Source: Pseudomonadota bacterium
GTDB lineage: Bacteria; Pseudomonadota; Alphaproteobacteria; UBA9655
Direction: 5' to 3'
DNA length: 64,000 nt
Assembly: GCA_018242065.1 (NCBI GenBank)
Contig: JAFECQ010000015.1
Span: 54,125 to 118,124 of the forward strand
Shown: positions 25,524-34,231 of the stretch, in pieces
Layout of the letters: each line of letters begins with the position of its first letter
How positions within the stretch are numbered: position 1 is the first letter of the stretch
Notes under the pieces: generated by a model
The model's input: the letters and a program-made list of their open reading frames with translations, nothing else
Told to the model about the DNA's origin: nothing
Database searches by the model: none
Made by a program: the position numbers and the translations under genes

Positions 25524-27025
25524 TTGTTGCCCCTAGGTTTTGAAGTTTGAACGGAAGAACCGAGAAGAACAAAGCTTAAAGATTCAGGTTTAAGAATTTC
25601 GCTCACAAATTGATTTATATCTTCCAATGTAACTTTTTCGGTTTGCTCTAAAAGAGTTTTTGCTGAATCAGGACCTAAGTTAAAAGCCATGGGAAAAGCG
25701 TATTCATTGGCAACTTGTAAAGTGCTTGTCAAAGTTAAAACCTTATCCCGTTTGTAGGCTAAAATAGCAGCACTTAGTTCCTGTTGTGTAATTCCAAAGT
25801 CCTTTAATCTTTCCCATTCTGAGCGAATAAATTTGGCAGTTTTAGAAGAATTAGAACACTCGCAAGAAAAATTACCAAATAAAAGGTCAACACCTTTGTA
25901 GTGTAAGTCTGAATATTGGATCGAATAGATCATGCCTCTCTTTTCTCTTAATTCATCAAACATACGCGTATAGAGAACATATTGAAGGAGTACATACTTA
26001 GGATAATCTTTGTGATGCGGGTTAAGTCCTGGTTGAGCAAAAGCGACAACTGACTGGGGGACGTCCTTATGAATCATAAGATCTTTGTTGTGCCAATCTG
26101 GCTTTGGTGAAGGCGGAGGATTAGAAGAAGGCAAGATAGAAATCTTGCCCATACTTGAGTCGAGAAGGTCGGTTAATTCGTTTTTATTTACATTGCCGAC
26201 GACAACAATTTTAGGCTTAGCACTTAAAAATTGCTTTGTTGTTTCTTTTTTTAAGTCATCCGCTGTCATCGCTTCGATGCTTTTTGCCGCATTCTCAAAA
26301 TCAATGTTGATTGTGATGTCAGGAAAAATCTCTTGGAGTAATTTTAAAAAGCCAATCAATCCTAAATCTTCTTCATAATAAGAGAGCCGCGTGATTGTTT
26401 GAGATTTACTGTGGCTTAAATTTGCTTTTTGAAATTCGGGATTTTCTATCAAACGAGCCCACAATTGAAGAGTTGCCGCTAATCCTTCTTTTGTGGTTTG
26501 AAGGGTCAAAGATGTCTTTGAAAAACCAACATCAAGTGAGGCAGTGGATGGCGTTTCTTTCACAAAGCGATTCATTTCAAGGGGAGTTAAAACTCCCGCG
26601 CCATCGGCAAGGGCCCTTTGAAAGAGCAGTGTCGAAGGTTGATAAGGTGATTCATTAACCGTTCTCTCAAATTTTAAAACCAAAGAGACAAGTGGTGTTG
26701 ATCGATCTTCGATAAGCCAAACCTCAAGTCCAGAAGGCGTTTTAAAACTCTGGATAGGCAAAACATCTGCGTGAGCAATCGAAAAGTTTAAGCATAAGAG
26801 AATGAAGAGATAATGAACTAGACCTCTCATACTGAAACCAACCCTATTCACTGGATTGCTCTCGCCTCGGCGAAGCCTTCGGCGTAGCCTGGGTCGCTCC
26901 GCTCGCAATGCTTGTCCTTGCGAAAGCGAGGAACCACGCCTCGTCCCCCGGCTCAAGGCCGGGGCTAAAGATTGCGAGGAGCATAAGCTCCGAAGCAATC
27001 CAGGCATCTTCAAGCATTTTAACAT
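25520..27025 (-). CDS. M16 insulinase-family protein, catalytically inactive subunit
   Basis: A zinc-peptidase-like paralogue of the next upstream gene, but the HxxEH motif is missing: the corresponding region reads FQRALADGAGVLTPLEMNRF. It therefore probably pairs with the active M16 partner as in mitochondrial processing peptidase alpha/beta and bacterial M16 heterodimers. The ATG at 27025 has a strong AAGGAG site and overlaps the partner's stop. Eight codons later a 153-base palindromic repeat intervenes. The recognisable signal peptide (MRGLVHYLFILLCLNFSIAHA) begins only at 26830, so the working start may be 26830, where the ribosome site is weak. The mature chain is roughly 415 residues. 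Confidence 0.88.
   Translation of the reverse strand: MLKCLKMPGLLRSLCSSQSLAPALSRGTRRGSSLSQGQALRAERPRLRRRLRRGESNPVNRVGFSMRGLVHYLFILLCLNFSIAHADVLPIQSFKTPSGLEVWLIEDRSTPLVSLVLKFERTVNESPYQPSTLLFQRALADGAGVLTPLEMNRFVKETPSTASLDVGFSKTSLTLQTTKEGLAATLQLWARLIENPEFQKANLSHSKSQTITRLSYYEEDLGLIGFLKLLQEIFPDITINIDFENAAKSIEAMTADDLKKETTKQFLSAKPKIVVVGNVNKNELTDLLDSSMGKISILPSSNPPPSPKPDWHNKDLMIHKDVPQSVVAFAQPGLNPHHKDYPKYVLLQYVLYTRMFDELREKRGMIYSIQYSDLHYKGVDLLFGNFSCECSNSSKTAKFIRSEWERLKDFGITQQELSAAILAYKRDKVLTLTSTLQVANEYAFPMAFNLGPDSAKTLLEQTEKVTLEDINQFVSEILKPESLSFVLLGSSVQTSKPRGNK
26851..27003. repeat. 153-bp palindromic element in 5' end of M16 subunit gene
   Basis: It starts CTGGATTGCT (26851) and ends with its exact reverse complement AGCAATCCAG (about 26994-27003). 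Internal hairpins include CTCGGCGAAGCCTTCGGCG and CCCCGGCTCAAGGCCGGGG. The length is 51 codons and the frame from the upstream ATG stays open through it (Arg/Leu/Ser-rich peptide). It shares edge words with the repeats at 10263, 10847 and 41285. Confidence 0.8.
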
Positions 27026-28383
27026 CACTTCTCCTTTTCCTGTGAAAGAGGGGAAGAAGGCTTTTTCAAAATATTTATGGCTGCCTTGTCTTTTGTTAAA
27101 TAAGTAGCGATGACGCGTTGTATGTCAGCCGAAGTAATTTTTTCAAGATCGCTTGGCAAAGCATTAATTTGCTCAAGTGTTAAGTTCGAGCTTAAAGCTT
27201 CACCTAAAAAGACAGCCTTTTGGAAGATATCATCGAGGGAAACTATAATACTGTTATAAAGGTACTTGCGTGCGCGTTTTAAATCTTCAGGCGTTAGCCC
27301 TACTTTTGCGATGTGTGCGAGAGTCTCATTGATGGTTGTTTCGATCTCTTGCATTCTCGATTCTGAAGACGCCGATACATATATGACGAAACTCCAAGGA
27401 TCCAAATAAGAATAAAAGGGGCATTGACTATTAAATGAGGTAGCCAGCTTCTTCTTATGAACAAGAATTTCGTAAAGACTGCCCTCAAAATCTCCATCTA
27501 AAAATTCACTTAAAAGAAACAGAGCTAAAAGGTCCGTATACTTTTTCTGTTTGAGTTCTGGGAGATGATAAATCTGAGAATAAGAGAATTCAGTTGCACG
27601 CGGATGTTCCAGGATGACAGGTGGGAGCTTGGATTGATCCAGGGGTTCTTCGGATCTAGATCTTATAACTTTTGGGCCAGAGGGGATGCTGCCATAATAT
27701 TTTTCAGCCCAGGCTTTTACCTGTGCAGGCTCGAAATCTCCAGAAACAATAACAAATGCATTGTTAGGATGATACCATTTTGCGTGAAAAGCTTTAATAT
27801 CTTCTAGCGTTAAGTTACGAATATCGTTTTCCCAGCCGATGATTGGATTTTGATAAGGGTGAACGGTGAAAAACTGACGATTAAATTTTTCATTGGAAAG
27901 CTCTATTGGTTCATTTTCCGTCCGCATAAGACGTTCTTCCAGAATAACGTTTTTTTCTGTTTCAAATTTGTCTTTGTTAAATGCAACGCCTCTCATACGA
28001 CCTGCTTCATATTGCATGAGAAGCTCGAGATGATCTGTCATAACCATTTTGAAATAGAAGGTATAATCTTGAGCGGTTGAGGCATTACTATGAGTTCCAG
28101 AAGCTTGAAAATCTTCTAAAAACTGCCCCATTTGGACTTCAGGTAAGCCAGACTCCATAAGATGTTCAAGATAGTGGGCAAGTCCAGTTTTCTTTGGAAT
28201 TTCATCTGCAGAACCAACTTTATACCATGTACTATAGCTTACAATTGGGGCCCGTTTGTTTTGCATCAAAATAAACTGCACCCCATTCTTTAGGGTAAAG
28301 GTTTCTGCAGGTAGGAGTGGGCTCGCGCAAAGAGACTTTGCCCAAGATAAAAGGATGACCACCAAAAAAAGTTTTTTTATCAT
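27025..28383 (-). CDS. M16 zinc metallopeptidase, catalytic subunit
   Basis: A 452-residue periplasmic protease of the insulinase/pitrilysin family, PqqL or MPP-beta-like. The signal peptide MIKKLFLVVILLSWAKSLCA is followed by the catalytic HYLEH (His70, Glu73, His74) and a downstream Glu-rich helix ILEERLMRTENEP supplying the third zinc ligand. The second half carries the inactive M16_C fold. It is expected to degrade short peptides or signal-peptide remnants in the periplasm. The partner encoded just downstream lacks the zinc motif. The position ileS-lspA-DUF3035-M16-M16 is conserved in alphaproteobacteria. Confidence 0.93.
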   Translation of the reverse strand: MIKKLFLVVILLSWAKSLCASPLLPAETFTLKNGVQFILMQNKRAPIVSYSTWYKVGSADEIPKKTGLAHYLEHLMESGLPEVQMGQFLEDFQASGTHSNASTAQDYTFYFKMVMTDHLELLMQYEAGRMRGVAFNKDKFETEKNVILEERLMRTENEPIELSNEKFNRQFFTVHPYQNPIIGWENDIRNLTLEDIKAFHAKWYHPNNAFVIVSGDFEPAQVKAWAEKYYGSIPSGPKVIRSRSEEPLDQSKLPPVILEHPRATEFSYSQIYHLPELKQKKYTDLLALFLLSEFLDGDFEGSLYEILVHKKKLATSFNSQCPFYSYLDPWSFVIYVSASSESRMQEIETTINETLAHIAKVGLTPEDLKRARKYLYNSIIVSLDDIFQKAVFLGEALSSNLTLEQINALPSDLEKITSADIQRVIATYLTKDKAAINILKKPSSPLSQEKEK

Positions 28384-28402
28384 TAAGTTTATCTTTCCTT
28401 TA

Positions 28403-28900
28403 TTAAGGAGCAGCAGATGAACTTGGAGAAATTCCCTTGTTTTGAAGCTCTAAAGATTCTTCATAAGGGTCGATGGCTTCACCCGTATTACGCTTTTTAA
28501 TTCCAAGTTGTTGAAGGATTGAATTACCCTTAGCATGCTGAATATGTGACTCTTCGTCGATCTTCAGACGTATATCGTCTTGTCCCTGTTCAGCACCAGC
28601 CATCTCAAGTAAAGCTTGTTGCCCTGAGCTTATATTTCCATTTTGCGATGTTTTTCCCAAGATTTTTTCTTGCTTGGCAGTAGCCGCTTTTACGTCTTGA
28701 GGACGTGGAATGCCAGGCGCCGGTTTGGGAAGAACAAAAAAATCAGGCGGCATATCGAGCGGTTGATTGCTGGGCGTGACGGCAAACTCATCAGGAGGAT
28801 CCCGATCTATACCTAAGGTTTTCTTGACAGAGCTGCAGCCTTGCATGAAGATGCAGCCGGATAAAAGAGCAATGGTCATCAGACGAGAGTTTTTAGTCAC
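28403..28900 (-). CDS. DUF3035 lipoprotein (BamF-like)
   Basis: A 165-residue lipoprotein with signal MTKNSRLMTIALLSGCIF and lipobox MQGC. The following DRDPPDEFAVTPSNQPLDMPPDF and LPKPAPGIPRPQD is the signature of DUF3035 (PF11233), an alphaproteobacterial family annotated as the Bam-complex subunit BamF. It would sit on the inner leaflet of the outer membrane and assist barrel assembly. Its first codons overlap the end of lspA by eight bases, fitting because LspA must cleave its signal. The C-terminal half is Ser/Gln-rich and poorly conserved. Confidence 0.8.
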   Translation of the reverse strand: MTKNSRLMTIALLSGCIFMQGCSSVKKTLGIDRDPPDEFAVTPSNQPLDMPPDFFVLPKPAPGIPRPQDVKAATAKQEKILGKTSQNGNISSGQQALLEMAGAEQGQDDIRLKIDEESHIQHAKGNSILQQLGIKKRNTGEAIDPYEESLELQNKGISPSSSAAP

Positions 28901-29369
28901 TTTTTTTCCTCACATAGCTTTCTATAAGTAAAAGTCCTACTCCAACGGTTATGGCGCTGTCAGCAACATTAAACGCTGGAAAACGATATCCTAAAATGTA
29001 GACGTGAACATAAATAAAATCAACTACGGCACCGAAGCGCAGTCGGTCGATAATGTTTCCAATAGCACCACCAATAATCATGCTTAAGCTGATGAGCAAA
29101 AGTTTATCTGTTGTTCGCCATAACCAAACTCCTAAAGTTGTTGAAATAGCAAGGGCTAAAAAAACAAGTCCAAAAATTCCCCAAAAATTATTTGCTTTTA
29201 AAAAACCAAACCCAACACCTTTGTTCCAGGTCAAAACAATATCCAAAAATGGTAGTACGGGAACAACTCTCGGAGGATTCATAAAGTCATAGAGGATCCA
29301 GGCCTTTGAAGATTGATCAAGAGCGATAACAACAAGAATGATACCTAAGGCCCAGATGAGACGTTTCAT
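28893..29369 (-). CDS. lspA: Lipoprotein signal peptidase (signal peptidase II)
   Basis: A 158-residue, four-helix inner-membrane aspartyl protease that removes signal peptides from prolipoproteins. ATG 29369 is preferred because it overlaps the ileS stop as ATGA; the upstream frame extension is not credible. Conserved motifs: ALDQSSKAW in helix 1, TWNKGVGFGFL, NIIDRLRFGAVVDF with catalytic Asp about 117, and FPAFNVADSAI with Asp about 137. The pairing with ileS is classic in bacteria. Confidence 0.95.
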   Translation of the reverse strand: MKRLIWALGIILVVIALDQSSKAWILYDFMNPPRVVPVLPFLDIVLTWNKGVGFGFLKANNFWGIFGLVFLALAISTTLGVWLWRTTDKLLLISLSMIIGGAIGNIIDRLRFGAVVDFIYVHVYILGYRFPAFNVADSAITVGVGLLLIESYVRKKSD

Positions 29370-32176
29370 GATATTTTCTGTACCACTTCTGCGCAGCGGT
29401 GACATAAATCAGGATGTATTTTAACCTGACCGACTTCGGGAAGAACTTTCCAACAGCGCCCACATTTCTCGCCGAGCGCAAGAGAGACACTAACACTGAC
29501 TCCTGGAACATCCTCGAGCGTAAACCCATCTTCTGGAAGGAGGTAGGTTTCAATGACTTCAACACTTGAAACGATTGAGAATTCAGCCAAATCAATATCT
29601 TGAACAGCAGATGTTAAAGAGGGAGAGAGAAAGACCTTAACATCAGCTTGAAGGCTAGACCCAATTTGCTTTGAAGCACGCGCGACTTCTAAAGCACCCG
29701 TTATCACTTTTCGAATGAGACGTAATTTTTCATATTTTTCTGACAAAGCTGGTGTATTCCAATTAAAGGGAAGGGCCGGAAAGCTTTCTAAATGAACGCT
29801 ACCTGTTTGACTTGGATAACGAGAAAGCCAAGCTTCTTCAGTCGTAAAGCATAAGACGGGGGAGAGCCATTTGGCAAGACATTCGAATGTGACATTCATG
29901 ACGGTACGCGTTGCTCTTCTCTTAAAGTTTTGTGGATCATCGCAATAGAGCGAGTCTTTTCGAATGTCAAAATAAAAAGCAGAAAGATCAACAGCGCAGA
30001 AATTGTGAATCTCTGCATAGAGAGCTTGAAATTCGTAGGAGCGGCATGCTTCCCGTACTTTTTGGTCAATTTCATACAGGCGATGAAGAACCCATTTTTC
30101 TAGCTCAGGCATTTGAGCATAGCCAATTTCCTCTGTAGCAGAAAACTCAGAAAGCGCACCAAGTAAGTATTTAAAAGTATTCCGATATCTTCGATAAATA
30201 TCTTGCTGGCGTTTAAGAATTTCAGGTCCAACGCGCAAATCTTCATAATAATCACTGCTTACAACCCATAAACGCAGGATATCAGCTCCCATCGTACTTG
30301 TGACGGTTTGTGGTGAAACCGCATCTCCACGGGATTTGGACATTTTCCGGCCTTCTTCATCAACGATAAAGCCATGGGTCATCACTTGCTTATATGGTGC
30401 TGCATGAACTGTACCGCACGCAACCATAAGAGATGATTGAAACCATCCACGATGTTGATCTGAGCCTTCTAAGTAAAGATCTGCTGGCCATTTCATTTCT
30501 GGGCGCAGACGTAAGACAAAACTTTGGCTTGAGGCAGAATCAAACCACACGTCAATAATATCAAGCGTCTGTTCATAGTTTGCGGGATTATAATCCGGGC
30601 CAAGAAAGCGCGTTGGATCGGCTGTATACCATACATCGGATCCTTCTTCTTTTACGGCATTAACGATGCGATCAACAACCTTATGATCGCGTAAAACTTC
30701 TCCTGTTTCTTTATTCACGAAAAGAGGAAGAGGAACGCCCCAGGCACGCTGGCGGGAAACGCACCAATCTGGTCGATTTTCAATCATGGATTGGATTCGA
30801 TTTTTGCCAGATTCAGGAATCCATTGAACAGTTTGAATCGCCTTTAATGCTTTTTCACGAAGCTCTTTTTTCTCTAAGCTAATAAACCACTGAGGTGTGG
30901 TACGGTAAATAAGAGGTTTTTTTGAGCGCCATGAGTGGGGGTAACTGTGGGTGATTTTCCCGTGTTTTAAGAGAGCATTACGTTCTTCAAGCTTTGCTAT
31001 AATATCAGGGGCTACTTTATAAACGTGTTTCCCAGCAAAAAGGGGCACGTGTTCATAAAAAAGTCCGTCATCTGCAACTGTTTCGGGAATTTCAAGTTCA
31101 AACTCTTTCCCTAAGATAAAGTCCTCAACACCATGACCAGGGGCGGTGTGAACCAAACCAGTACCTGTTTCCAGCGTAACATGTTCGCCTGGCAATAAGG
31201 GCACGTCAAAATCGTACCCTTCCCCATAAAAGGGATGGCGCGCAAGCGTTTCTTTGAGCTCAGATCCCTTAAATTTACCTAAAATCGTGCTAGAGTTTAT
31301 GCCGGTTTCCTTTTCAAAAAATTCTTTCAAATCCTCAGCTATAAGGACAATTTCTCCTACTTTTGCTATAGAAGTATCTGTTGTTTCATCAACACGCAAG
31401 GCGATGTATGAAAAGTCATTTCCATAGGCAATGGCCCGATTCCCAGGTAATGTCCAAGGTGTCGTTGTCCAGATAATAGCACTTGCACCTTTTAAAATAG
31501 CAAGAGATGTTTTGTGCAGTGGAAAACGTACAAAGATAGAAGGTGATTCGATATCATAATACTCAACTTCCATCTCAGCGAGTGCTGTTTTCTCTACAAC
31601 GGACCACATAACGGGCTTAATACCCCGATAAAGGCTGCCGTTCATTAAGAACGCACCAAAAAGACGAATAATTTCTGCTTCTGCTGTAGGGTCCATGGTG
31701 GTATAAGGGTGCTCCCAATCTCCCATTACGCCCAGCCGTTTAAATTCTTCACGTTGAATGTCGATCCATTCTTGCGCGAAGTTTTGACAATCTTGGCGAA
31801 ATTGGACTCTTGGAATATTGTCTTTTTGAATACCTTTTTCCCTGTATCTTTCTTCAATTTTGGCCTCGATCGGAAGCCCGTGACAATCCCATCCAGGGAT
31901 GTAAGGAGTTGCTTTCCCTAATTTATACTGGGTTTTGTTTACAACATCTTTAAGAATTTTGTTAAGGGCGTGACCTAAATGGATATGACCATTCGCAAAA
32001 GGGGGGCCATCATGGAGGATAAACTTATCTCGACCCTCTGCCTTATTTTGCATAAGTTCGTAAAGCCCAATTTCCTCCCATCGCTTTAAAAGCTCAGGTT
32101 CCCGTTGAGGGAGATCCCCTTTCATAGGGAAATCGGTCTGCGGCAAGAATATGGTCGGACGGTAATCTTGAGTCAT
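29366..32176 (-). CDS. ileS: Isoleucyl-tRNA synthetase
   Basis: A 936-residue class I aminoacyl-tRNA synthetase. The HIGH-type signature is PPFANGHIHLGHALNKIL near residues 57-74. The editing CP1 domain contains TTTPWTLPGNRAIAYG. The KMSKS loop is GRKMSKSRGDAVSP near residue 615. The C-terminal zinc finger has paired cysteines CGRCW and CHRC. The length matches bacterial type IleS (E. coli 938 aa). It is the first gene of the minus-strand operon continuing through lspA, DUF3035, two M16 peptidases, pgi and mutL. Confidence 0.97.
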   Translation of the reverse strand: MTQDYRPTIFLPQTDFPMKGDLPQREPELLKRWEEIGLYELMQNKAEGRDKFILHDGPPFANGHIHLGHALNKILKDVVNKTQYKLGKATPYIPGWDCHGLPIEAKIEERYREKGIQKDNIPRVQFRQDCQNFAQEWIDIQREEFKRLGVMGDWEHPYTTMDPTAEAEIIRLFGAFLMNGSLYRGIKPVMWSVVEKTALAEMEVEYYDIESPSIFVRFPLHKTSLAILKGASAIIWTTTPWTLPGNRAIAYGNDFSYIALRVDETTDTSIAKVGEIVLIAEDLKEFFEKETGINSSTILGKFKGSELKETLARHPFYGEGYDFDVPLLPGEHVTLETGTGLVHTAPGHGVEDFILGKEFELEIPETVADDGLFYEHVPLFAGKHVYKVAPDIIAKLEERNALLKHGKITHSYPHSWRSKKPLIYRTTPQWFISLEKKELREKALKAIQTVQWIPESGKNRIQSMIENRPDWCVSRQRAWGVPLPLFVNKETGEVLRDHKVVDRIVNAVKEEGSDVWYTADPTRFLGPDYNPANYEQTLDIIDVWFDSASSQSFVLRLRPEMKWPADLYLEGSDQHRGWFQSSLMVACGTVHAAPYKQVMTHGFIVDEEGRKMSKSRGDAVSPQTVTSTMGADILRLWVVSSDYYEDLRVGPEILKRQQDIYRRYRNTFKYLLGALSEFSATEEIGYAQMPELEKWVLHRLYEIDQKVREACRSYEFQALYAEIHNFCAVDLSAFYFDIRKDSLYCDDPQNFKRRATRTVMNVTFECLAKWLSPVLCFTTEEAWLSRYPSQTGSVHLESFPALPFNWNTPALSEKYEKLRLIRKVITGALEVARASKQIGSSLQADVKVFLSPSLTSAVQDIDLAEFSIVSSVEVIETYLLPEDGFTLEDVPGVSVSVSLALGEKCGRCWKVLPEVGQVKIHPDLCHRCAEVVQKIS

Positions 32177-32450
32177 GGCTATATCAATTGAGTTCTACAT
32201 ATCGAATCTTAGTTGTGCCATTTACCCAACCTTTCGTCAAATGAGAACTTAGAAAAAGTGTTCTTACTTTTTTGATTGCAATGACTATATAAAAGTCTAT
32301 AATTTCATGATCTGGTAACATTGTTCAAAATGCTAATTATAATGACGTTAGATAAAAACTCTTTATTTGTAATAAGGGTAAAAGAAGGCTGAGGCTTTTC
32401 TTTGACCTATAGGCGTTTATCGTCTGTTTTTACAAATATTGAGGTTTAAT

Positions 32451-32564
32451 ATGAGTTTTAATTATATCGTCACCCTATTTTTACTACTCGAAATAGTTTT
32501 TCATGGTAATTTAGCATTGGCTGTGACTTCGGACGATAACTCAATTACAAGAAGCCATACGTAA
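32451..32564 (+). CDS. Very short secreted peptide or gene remnant
   Basis: A 37-codon frame with GAGG six bases before ATG. It encodes a clean signal peptide (NYIVTLFLLLEIVFHGNLALA) followed by about 15 polar residues, then a stop. It may be a real small secreted peptide, or the decayed 5' end of a longer secreted gene. The rest of the 462-base gap 32177-32638 shows AT-rich sequence and presumably the promoters of ileS and of the repeat-protein gene, but I see no clear boxes. Confidence 0.35.
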   Translation: MSFNYIVTLFLLLEIVFHGNLALAVTSDDNSITRSHT

Positions 32565-32638
32565 AACCTCTCCTTTGTAATCACATCTTCAAAACCTAGT
32601 TTTTTAAGTTTTTATGACTTTTTAAAGGAGTAAGCGTC

Positions 32639-34132
32639 ATGAAATTTCAAGTTACAAGCTTATTAGTTCTTTTGTCCGCTACAATTCTCATCAGCTCCCC
32701 TGCCTTAAGCATGCAAGCAGAAGACCTAGAGCGCAAAATCATCTCTCTTAAGGTAAAAGCACCCACAACGAGAGAAAAAATTAGTTTAAAGGAATTCCTA
32801 AGCCAAAAAGATTATGCAGGAGCTTTTACGGCAACCAAGGCGGGCCTTCCACATGTCTCTGATGCAGAGATTGTAAATTTTCTTATGACGAGTAATAAGT
32901 ATCCGGGATGGGATAAAGTAGATCCTACTGATAAAGCATGGGTTGTTACTAAGGTTACAAAAGCCGCGACGAGAAAGAACTTAGTGAGTTTTCTAAGCCA
33001 AAAAGATTATGCAGGAGCTTTTACGGCAACCAAGGCGGGCCTTCCACATGTCTCTGATGCAGAGATTGTAAATTTTCTTATGACGAGTAATAAGTATCCG
33101 GGATGGGATAAAGTAGATCCTGACACTAAAAGATGGGTTGTTAACGTAGTCGTATCAAAAGCTAAGCAGCAAGAATTAGAAAAAATCTTAAGATCGAGAG
33201 AACTTCGGAGAACTTATTTTAATATTAAAGATTTTGGCCTTGTGCCTTCTGATAGAGACATCCTAGAACTTGTTCTTGAGAACGAAGGATATTCAGGTTG
33301 GAAAGATTTGACTCCTGTCCTTCAAGATTGGGCGGTTACTGAGGTAAATAGGGGATTCACGGGTCCTCTAGTAGATGAAGTGAAAAGGCCAGAGAAGGCA
33401 GTACGTGAGATGCCGAAGCTACCTGCTGGAATTGATGCAGTCGTATCTAAATATAACGAGCTTAGGGACTGCGAGAATGACGTATCCCCTCAAATTCTAG
33501 TCAACTATCTTGCTGGGATGCACATAGACAATTGGGCGATGTTTTCTGAACCTGCAAAAGCTGAGTTTGTTATGGCAGTTGTATCAAAGACTAGACAACA
33601 TAAGTTCATCGTTAAAAGAAAGAGTGTTTTATCCAAGATAAAAAAAATAGTGACTTACGGTAAAAAACAATCCGAAATACAAGCTAGTTTTGAAGAAATA
33701 GCAAGGGATCCAGAAGTCGCTTATTGCATTCTCTTTATAAGAAAAGAATTAGAACGGAACATTAAATTCAATCCTCTTTTGACTATCAAGACTCCAAAAG
33801 AGATAGAAAAAATGTTTAGCATGCTCGCTCTTAAGCAATCAAAACTATATGCCCATAAGTTAGGTAAAGTATCAAAGACCTTAGCATCAATAAGGGAGAA
33901 TGTTATAATTGGCGTTGGAACACAACACATCAAATCAACAGATTTTCTATTGGAAGTGGCGACACTTCTTGCTCATCTGACTTTAAAAAGCTCATTTAGA
34001 TTTGAGCTTACAAGAAATCTATTTTTGGGGGATTTGGAAATCTTAGAGGATCCTTCTCCTGCAGCACTTGTGGGGTCTATGCTTGAAACTTACTTGGATG
34101 CTTCTTGGAACTTATTGAACGGCGATCAATAA
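32639..34132 (+). CDS. Secreted protein with 65-residue repeats (novel family)
   Basis: A 497-residue protein with signal MKFQVTSLLVLLSATILISSPALS. A basic linker (LKVKAPTTREK) leads to tandem repeats of 65 residues: two virtually identical units (about residues 53-182; core DYAGAFTATKAGLPHVSDAE, IVNFLMTSNKYPGWDKV, DKAWVVTKV). A third unit is diverged (about 183-247; keeps YSGW and DWAVTEV). A fourth may be more diverged still (about 275-325; VSPQILVNYL and NWAMFSEPAKAEFVM). The C-terminal 170 residues are helical and unrelated to anything I recognise. Its paralogue is at 62331-63560. It is probably exported and host-directed, but the function is unknown. Confidence 0.85.
   Translation: MKFQVTSLLVLLSATILISSPALSMQAEDLERKIISLKVKAPTTREKISLKEFLSQKDYAGAFTATKAGLPHVSDAEIVNFLMTSNKYPGWDKVDPTDKAWVVTKVTKAATRKNLVSFLSQKDYAGAFTATKAGLPHVSDAEIVNFLMTSNKYPGWDKVDPDTKRWVVNVVVSKAKQQELEKILRSRELRRTYFNIKDFGLVPSDRDILELVLENEGYSGWKDLTPVLQDWAVTEVNRGFTGPLVDEVKRPEKAVREMPKLPAGIDAVVSKYNELRDCENDVSPQILVNYLAGMHIDNWAMFSEPAKAEFVMAVVSKTRQHKFIVKRKSVLSKIKKIVTYGKKQSEIQASFEEIARDPEVAYCILFIRKELERNIKFNPLLTIKTPKEIEKMFSMLALKQSKLYAHKLGKVSKTLASIRENVIIGVGTQHIKSTDFLLEVATLLAHLTLKSSFRFELTRNLFLGDLEILEDPSPAALVGSMLETYLDASWNLLNGDQ
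32798..33121 (+). repeat. Tandem coding repeat, 195-bp period, identical over about 129 bp
   Basis: The stretch from CTAAGCCAAAAAGATTATGC to AAAGTAGATCCT occurs at about 32798-32926 and again at about 32993-33121 without a base change, while the spacers differ. Identity at silent positions means very recent duplication or gene conversion. Confidence 0.9.
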
Positions 34133-34160
34133 TAGAGGTTCGTGAGAGTGGCCTTACTTA

Positions 34161-34199
34161 GTCTACGCAATTTGCTTTGTAGCAAGCCTTTGCGTAGAC
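34161..34199. terminator. Stem-loop between convergent repeat-protein gene and rpoD
   Basis: GTCTACGCAA (34161-34170) pairs perfectly with TTGCGTAGAC (34190-34199). A nested TTGCT-TTGT-AGCAA hairpin lies inside. There is no long T-run on either side, so a transcription-stop role is only likely from its place between convergent genes. Confidence 0.5.
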
Positions 34200-34231
34200 A
34201 AGGGGTCACATATCCGCGTGTCTTCTGGGTT

